A DNA stretch of 64,000 nucleotides from an uncultured Ruminococcus sp. Its GTDB lineage: Bacteria > Bacillota > Clostridia > Lachnospirales > Lachnospiraceae. A program made the position numbers and the translations under genes. Positions 59,837-64,000 of the stretch are shown one piece after another (the stretch's first letter is position 1; every line of letters begins with the position of its first letter). The notes below the pieces were generated by a model, which was not told the DNA's origin, made no database searches, and saw nothing but the letters and a program-made list of their open reading frames with translations. Location: NCBI GenBank assembly GCA_900541505.1, contig UQKK01000011.1, forward strand, positions 1 through 64,000. Reading direction: 5' to 3'.

Positions 59837-60886
59837 ATGAGTAAGATTTCTGTAGTAATCACTGTTTTCAACGATGAAAAATTTCTGGAGAAGAGTATCC
59901 AAAGTGTTTTAGCACAGACATACACAGACTGGGAGCTGATTCTTGTTGATGACGGCTCCACAGACGGAAGCGGCGCAATCTGCGACCGGTTTGCGGCAAA
60001 GGATGACAGGATTCGGGTCATCCACCAGCAGAACCAGGGATATTCAGGGGCAAGGAATACAGGACTTGACATGGTGACAGGAGAGTATGTGACCTTTGTT
60101 GACAGCGACGACTGGCTGGAGCCGGATGCGCTGATGTCCACATATGACGGTATCGTAAAGGAAAACGCGGACTACGCCATCGGCGGCGTGAATTTTGTCT
60201 ACTACACGGACAAGAGCCGGCAAACGGTAGAACATATCGACGTGGGAGTGCCGAAGGAAGCATACTATTTCCGCATGAAGGATTTGGCAGTAGAAGGAAA
60301 GAAATTGTGGGCTACATGCGGACCGATGTTTTACTGTGTTTGGAGCAGGGTTTTTAAGATGGATATCATACGCAATTACCATCTGCGTTTTAACACCAGC
60401 TTAAAACTCCAGGAGGATGTCAATTTTACATTCTGCTACATGTACCATATTGACAAAGTATTTGTGAGCGACCATGTATTCTACAATTACTGCCGGGAGA
60501 TTGACAAGGATGACACGGCAGAGAAACCGATTCTGGAGCAGTATTTTTACGTGGAAGAATCTCTTATCAATGTGGACCGCATGGTATACAAATTCCGTCT
60601 GCCGGAGGAGTACCGTATGGAACTGTACCGCAATCTCTCCGAGTGGTTTGTAAAACTGGCAGGAAAGATTTACATGGAGAGCACCGGACTGAGTGCCGAG
60701 GAACAGCGGCTCCATGTGGCATGTATGAGTGACAGCTATATCTTCCGGGTATTCTGCAACAGATTCAGCGGCGAAGATGCGTTCTGGGCGAGAATGAAGC
60801 GGGATTTGGACAGTGGCGACATGGAAGATTTGTATATCGGATTCGGCGAAAAACTTCAGGAGGGCGTTGTGCCTCCGTGTCAGTAA
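59837..60886 (+). CDS. Glycosyltransferase family 2 (island copy C)
   Basis: This 349-aa GT-A enzyme has VVITVFNDEKFLEKSIQSVL, DDGSTDGS and the DxD in FVDSDDWLEPD. It is paralogous over its whole length to the 31980 product, including the subgroup-specific C-terminal half (LKLQEDVNFTF; EKPILEQYFYVEESL; EKLQEGV). GGAAGGAG lies upstream. An SDR gene follows after 15 nt, repeating the order of the first module. The acceptor is unknown. Confidence 0.9.
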   Translation: MSKISVVITVFNDEKFLEKSIQSVLAQTYTDWELILVDDGSTDGSGAICDRFAAKDDRIRVIHQQNQGYSGARNTGLDMVTGEYVTFVDSDDWLEPDALMSTYDGIVKENADYAIGGVNFVYYTDKSRQTVEHIDVGVPKEAYYFRMKDLAVEGKKLWATCGPMFYCVWSRVFKMDIIRNYHLRFNTSLKLQEDVNFTFCYMYHIDKVFVSDHVFYNYCREIDKDDTAEKPILEQYFYVEESLINVDRMVYKFRLPEEYRMELYRNLSEWFVKLAGKIYMESTGLSAEEQRLHVACMSDSYIFRVFCNRFSGEDAFWARMKRDLDSGDMEDLYIGFGEKLQEGVVPPCQ

Positions 60887-60901
60887 AAGGAGAATATTCG
60901 A

Positions 60902-61678
60902 ATGAAAGAAAGAAAAGTTGCGGTCGTTACCGGAGGGGCAGACGGAATCGGTTCGGGCATCGTCTCCCGCCTATCTTCTGAAGGCATGATAGTAGCGATT
61001 GTAGATAAAGATGAAAAAAAGGCAAAAATAAAGGCGGAAGAAATCACGGCATCGGGCAATGAGGCGAAAGCTTTTCACTGTGATTTGAGCCGGCCGGAGG
61101 AGATAGAGGCAGTATTTGATAAAATCATAGAGGCTTTCGGCAGAATTGATGTTTTGATAAACAATGCCGGAGTGGGAGGGTACCTCTCCTGGCAGGACAT
61201 GTCCATGGAAGAATGGCACCGCTTTACATCGGTAAACTGTGACGCGGCGTTTCTGTGTGTGCAGAGGGCGGCAAAGGAGATGATTCAAAGGAAAATTCAG
61301 GGGGATATCATTCTGGTCTTAAGCCAGGCGGCATTAAATCAGGATGAGACGATTGTGGTGCCCTACGGAGTTTCTAAATGGGGAGAGCGGGGGCTTATGC
61401 GAAGCGCCGCCTCTGCTCTGCGCAAATATGGCATCGCTGTCAACGGCATCTGTCCCGGAACTGTGTGGACTCCTATGATGGACGGATTTTGCCAGGAATA
61501 TCTGGATGCCGGGAGCGGGACGAAGGAAGAATATCTCGCTTTTATCGAGAGTAAATATCCCTTAAACCGCATACAGACAGCAGAAGATATGGCAAATATG
61601 TGCCTGTTCCTGCTGCGTGACGGGCATCATATGTCCGGGCAGACTCTGCCCGTAGCCGGCGGCATTATATTTTCATAG
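60902..61678 (+). CDS. Short-chain dehydrogenase/reductase (copy C)
   Basis: This 258-aa classical SDR has the cofactor loop TGGADGIG, NNAG, the catalytic Ser in LVLSQAA and Y-x3-K in PYGVSKWG. Asp after strand two (IVDKDE) suggests NAD preference. AAAAGGAG lies upstream. It sits between the copy C glycosyltransferase and a degenerate SDR, 11 nt from the latter, so the two may form a mixed oligomer (inference). Confidence 0.92.
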   Translation: MKERKVAVVTGGADGIGSGIVSRLSSEGMIVAIVDKDEKKAKIKAEEITASGNEAKAFHCDLSRPEEIEAVFDKIIEAFGRIDVLINNAGVGGYLSWQDMSMEEWHRFTSVNCDAAFLCVQRAAKEMIQRKIQGDIILVLSQAALNQDETIVVPYGVSKWGERGLMRSAASALRKYGIAVNGICPGTVWTPMMDGFCQEYLDAGSGTKEEYLAFIESKYPLNRIQTAEDMANMCLFLLRDGHHMSGQTLPVAGGIIFS

Positions 61679-61689
61679 GAGGCAGAAAA

Positions 61690-62343
61690 ATGGAGAGAAA
61701 AAAGAAGATTATTGTGGCTGTCGGTGAGAACAGTGACGCAAAACAGACCATATGCCGACAGCTTCAGAAAAATCACCATATCATCGTACCCTGCTGTGCA
61801 AAACCGGAAGAATATCAGGAGGCAATCGAATATGCGGTACATGAATACGGTGGGATTGACGGCGTATTTTACTTAGCAGATACACAGGAAGAAGATTCCT
61901 TTTTGGAACTTTCCTTTGAAGATTGGCGCCATGTCATGGATGAAAATTTGGATGGCGCGATTCTCTGCTGTCAGAGTATGGCAGAGCAGATGAGAGCACA
62001 GGGCAGGAAAGAGTCCCCCTATTCCATTCTGCTGATAACCGGTGGGGCAAAGGCTTTTGCGGACAGCGAAAAGGGGGCGCTTACAGCGTCCACATGGGCA
62101 TTGCGGGGACTGATGCGACACTTAGCGCTCAATTTGGCGGCAGATAACATCCTGGTAAATCTCCTTACTTATGATAAGGCAGATAAGAAGACTGCACAGG
62201 GAAGCAAGATACAAACTTCAGACAGTCCATGCCGGGAAGATTATGAACATCTGGCATCCTGTACACAGTTTTTCTTTGCGGATGACACGGTTAATGTGAC
62301 AGGGATTACCATGATGAGCGGCGATAAAATGACAATGCTTTAG
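61690..62343 (+). CDS. Degenerate SDR-fold protein, probably non-catalytic
   Basis: This 217-aa protein follows the SDR layout (strand one IIVAVGENSDAK, DGVFYLADTQ, SILLITGGAK, RHLALNLAADNILVNLL) but has lost key residues. The Gly-rich cofactor loop is absent and the Y-x3-K site reads LTASTWALR. A catalytic role is unlikely. It may bind the active SDR next to it or a ligand. TAGGAGG precedes the ATG. It is also shorter than usual (family about 250 aa). Confidence 0.82.
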   Translation: MERKKKIIVAVGENSDAKQTICRQLQKNHHIIVPCCAKPEEYQEAIEYAVHEYGGIDGVFYLADTQEEDSFLELSFEDWRHVMDENLDGAILCCQSMAEQMRAQGRKESPYSILLITGGAKAFADSEKGALTASTWALRGLMRHLALNLAADNILVNLLTYDKADKKTAQGSKIQTSDSPCREDYEHLASCTQFFFADDTVNVTGITMMSGDKMTML

Positions 62344-62367
62344 CATAGAGAGATACAGGAGGAAAAC

Positions 62368-63573
62368 ATGGCTGGTTATTATGATTTTACTTCATTTCAG
62401 AAATACACGATTGGTTACGGGACGCTGAGGGATATCCGCCGGATTACATATGGCATGGGGGACCGCTATCTGATTCTGCACGATTACCACTGTAATGGAG
62501 CCATAAATGAGAGGATTCGTGAAGGACTTGAAAATCCTAAGGCACTTCCCATAGAAGTAACCGCAGATAATATGGTGGGACGTGAAGCAGGATTGATGGA
62601 CAGTCTGCCGGGAGATGACGAGATGACTCCCGCAGAATTTCAGTTCTGCCAGGTGGAGAATAAGGTATGCTCCCTGCAGGCGGCAGAGGAGATTGGAAAA
62701 ACAATCTGTGACTATCAACCGGATATCGTCGTTGCTGTGGGCGGAGCGCGATGTCAGGATTTGGTGCGGGCTGCCCTGCACTACACAGACCGCTATAAAC
62801 GACCGAAGCTGGTTATGTGTCCCACGGTCCTATCTTCCAACGCCAGTGCTACAGGTATGTCTGTCATGTATGACGAGGAGACCGGAGAGATGGCGGATTT
62901 CTGGAGCCTTGCATATATGCCGGAGTGTCAGATTGTAGATACTGAGGTTTTGATTGACACCCCGGTCCGCGCGCTGATTGCCGGGATTGGGGACCAGGTC
63001 GCTTCCAGTGTCGAAGCGCTCCACACGATAAAAAAGATTGGAGAGTGGGAGAGATGCGACCCACTGTGCATAAGCCACCACGAGGCAGTCCTGCGTGTGC
63101 TTAAAGAACATGCGCCCGCCGCAGTCCAGGCGATGGAGGAGAAGAAGGTAACAAAGGAATTTGAGTGGGTGTGTCATGCCCTGACAAGATTTACCGGACC
63201 TCAGCTGGCAATCCAGACCGCCTTCTTCGCGCATATCCTGGACGAGGCGCTGATTATGATACCCGAATTGAAAGGAAAGATGCACGGAGAACTGGTGGGC
63301 TATGGAATCCTGCCGGAAATGGTTCTCTTCGGGACTCCCGAGGAGATTCCCGCCTGGGTTGATTTCCTTGAGGAAATTGGGATTCCGGTGAATTTAAAAG
63401 AACTTGGCATCGAAACGTACGATTACGAAACCATAAAGTCTTACTGCGAGGCGGCATCCGACAAAATCATGGCATCCAGAGCCATCGTTCACTGGTCTGC
63501 AGAAGAAATGGCGCACGCTATCATGGCTGCGGACGCAATGGTGAATGCATATCTGGAGAAAAAGCCATTGTAA
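62368..63573 (+). CDS. Glycerol-dehydrogenase-like Fe/Zn alcohol dehydrogenase
   Basis: This 401-aa protein of the GldA/DHQS-like superfamily would use NAD to oxidise a polyol or reduce a keto sugar. Visible elements are the cofactor region VAVGGARCQDLVRAA, PTVLSSNASATGMSVMY, the metal Asp in GIGDQ, and His in AFFAHILDE and KMHGELVGYG. The usual GGG cofactor loop is GGA. It follows the two SDR genes on the same strand, ACAGGAGG upstream. Substrate unknown. Confidence 0.85.
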   Translation: MAGYYDFTSFQKYTIGYGTLRDIRRITYGMGDRYLILHDYHCNGAINERIREGLENPKALPIEVTADNMVGREAGLMDSLPGDDEMTPAEFQFCQVENKVCSLQAAEEIGKTICDYQPDIVVAVGGARCQDLVRAALHYTDRYKRPKLVMCPTVLSSNASATGMSVMYDEETGEMADFWSLAYMPECQIVDTEVLIDTPVRALIAGIGDQVASSVEALHTIKKIGEWERCDPLCISHHEAVLRVLKEHAPAAVQAMEEKKVTKEFEWVCHALTRFTGPQLAIQTAFFAHILDEALIMIPELKGKMHGELVGYGILPEMVLFGTPEEIPAWVDFLEEIGIPVNLKELGIETYDYETIKSYCEAASDKIMASRAIVHWSAEEMAHAIMAADAMVNAYLEKKPL

Positions 63574-63612
63574 AGGGATTTCAAAGGAAATGGGGAAAAG
63601 GATGGGGAAGAG

Positions 63613-64000
63613 ATGATTAGCAAAAAGGACTATATTCAGGCAGTCAGAAAGAGACCTCTATGTCTCTTTCTCCCGCTGTTTGAGACCAATCTGCTCAAAT
63701 GGATACCGGATGAGCGGTATCTGAAAATGGAATACCGGGTCATTACGGGGAAAAAATTAAACCTGCATCCACCGGTCACCTTCAATGAGAAAATCCAGTG
63801 GCTGAAACTCCATGACAGAAATCCGCTGTACCGGGATTTGACGGATAAATACCGGAACCGGAAATTTGTGGAGAAATATATCGGGGAGAAATATCTTGTT
63901 CCTCTCCTTGGTGTCTGGGACAGGGCGGAGCAGATTGACTTTGACAGTCTGCCAAATCGCTTTGCGCTCAAATGTACCCACGGGTATGGAGGAATGGTCC
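63613..64000 (+). CDS. TupA-type ATP-grasp protein, 3' partial
   Basis: This frame is open from ATG 63613 to the window end (129 residues visible). The segments TFNEKIQWLKLHDR, DKYRNRKFVEKYIGEKYLVPLLGVWD and FALKCTHGYGG match the N-terminal part of the ATPgrasp_TupA family, found in glycan clusters and linked to teichuronopeptide-type polymers. Family members are about 280-300 aa, so more than half is outside the window. It hints that glycan or envelope genes continue to the right. Confidence 0.8.
   Translation, partial: MISKKDYIQAVRKRPLCLFLPLFETNLLKWIPDERYLKMEYRVITGKKLNLHPPVTFNEKIQWLKLHDRNPLYRDLTDKYRNRKFVEKYIGEKYLVPLLGVWDRAEQIDFDSLPNRFALKCTHGYGGMV

Noticed and set aside
1..64000. CRISPR arrays, tRNA and rRNA genes
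   Set aside because: I saw no regularly spaced direct repeats with unique spacers, no cloverleaf tRNA pattern and no rRNA-like stretch.
31980..64000. Ordinary capsule locus
   Set aside because: Although three GT2s and a TupA-type protein are present, there is no Wzx/Wzy, no priming transferase, no nucleotide-sugar synthesis genes and no chain-length regulators within the window.

Overview
The window reads as a chromosomal segment of a gut-type, spore-forming Firmicute, most likely a Lachnospiraceae (Clostridium cluster XIVa) relative. The grounds are sporulation genes (yqfC, yqfD, a spoVB-like flippase), a Lachnospiraceae-style housekeeping order (yqfC-yqfD-phoH-ybeY; miaB-mutS-mutL-miaA), AAGGAGG-type ribosome sites, and a DUF4250/UPF0291 gene neighbourhood. 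The genus cannot be fixed from sequence alone.

Region 1 (1-9.8 kb) is accessory. A repressor cut by the left edge and an intact tyrosine integrase mark the right end of an integrative element or prophage. They are followed by a GNAT acetyltransferase remnant between 14-bp inverted repeats, small Xre regulators, membrane proteins, a palindromic repeat block carrying TGGTATAAT units, a CAT-like acetyltransferase behind a near-consensus promoter, a DUF89 protein, a DAO-Rieske fusion oxidoreductase and a lipoprotein.

Region 2 (10-29.9 kb) is core and nearly all on the plus strand: DEDDh exonuclease, HD hydrolase, MATE pump, yqfC/yqfD, phoH, ybeY, spoVB-like flippase, UPF0291, 5-formyl-THF cyclo-ligase, DUF4250, miaB, a CmpB-type membrane protein, mutS, mutL, miaA, a methionine gamma-lyase-family enzyme and an HI0933-type flavoprotein. 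Several genes here begin inside or just after the terminator of the gene before them.

An IS200/IS605-type element (29.9-31.5 kb) separates core from accessory DNA. Its tnpA is wrecked, but TnpB and the likely omega-RNA region look intact. A relic of a PucR regulator follows.

Region 3 (32-64 kb, open at the right edge) is the striking part: a long, mostly same-strand island. It holds two paralogous glycosyltransferase-SDR modules at its two ends, two paralogous sugar-type binding proteins with one RbsA/RbsC-type transporter, two double-domain VOC proteins, a metallo-beta-lactamase-fold hydrolase, a ROK kinase and a 4'-phosphopantetheinyl transferase. It also has a PucR activator, an amidohydrolase, an orphan phosphate acyltransferase, and six HSL-like alpha/beta hydrolases that share a K/R-W-(A/S)-x-P N-terminal signature. 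Among the hydrolases lie an atypical acyl carrier protein and a 145-aa protein resembling a truncated hydrolase. An MFS transporter and a TetR regulator complete that part. The right end adds a catalytically degenerate SDR, a glycerol-dehydrogenase-like enzyme and a TupA-type ATP-grasp protein cut by the window edge. My reading (inference) is an uncharacterised pathway that imports or makes a glycosylated, acylated small molecule, with carrier-protein chemistry and many related esterases or acyltransferases. I recognise no described system with this gene set.
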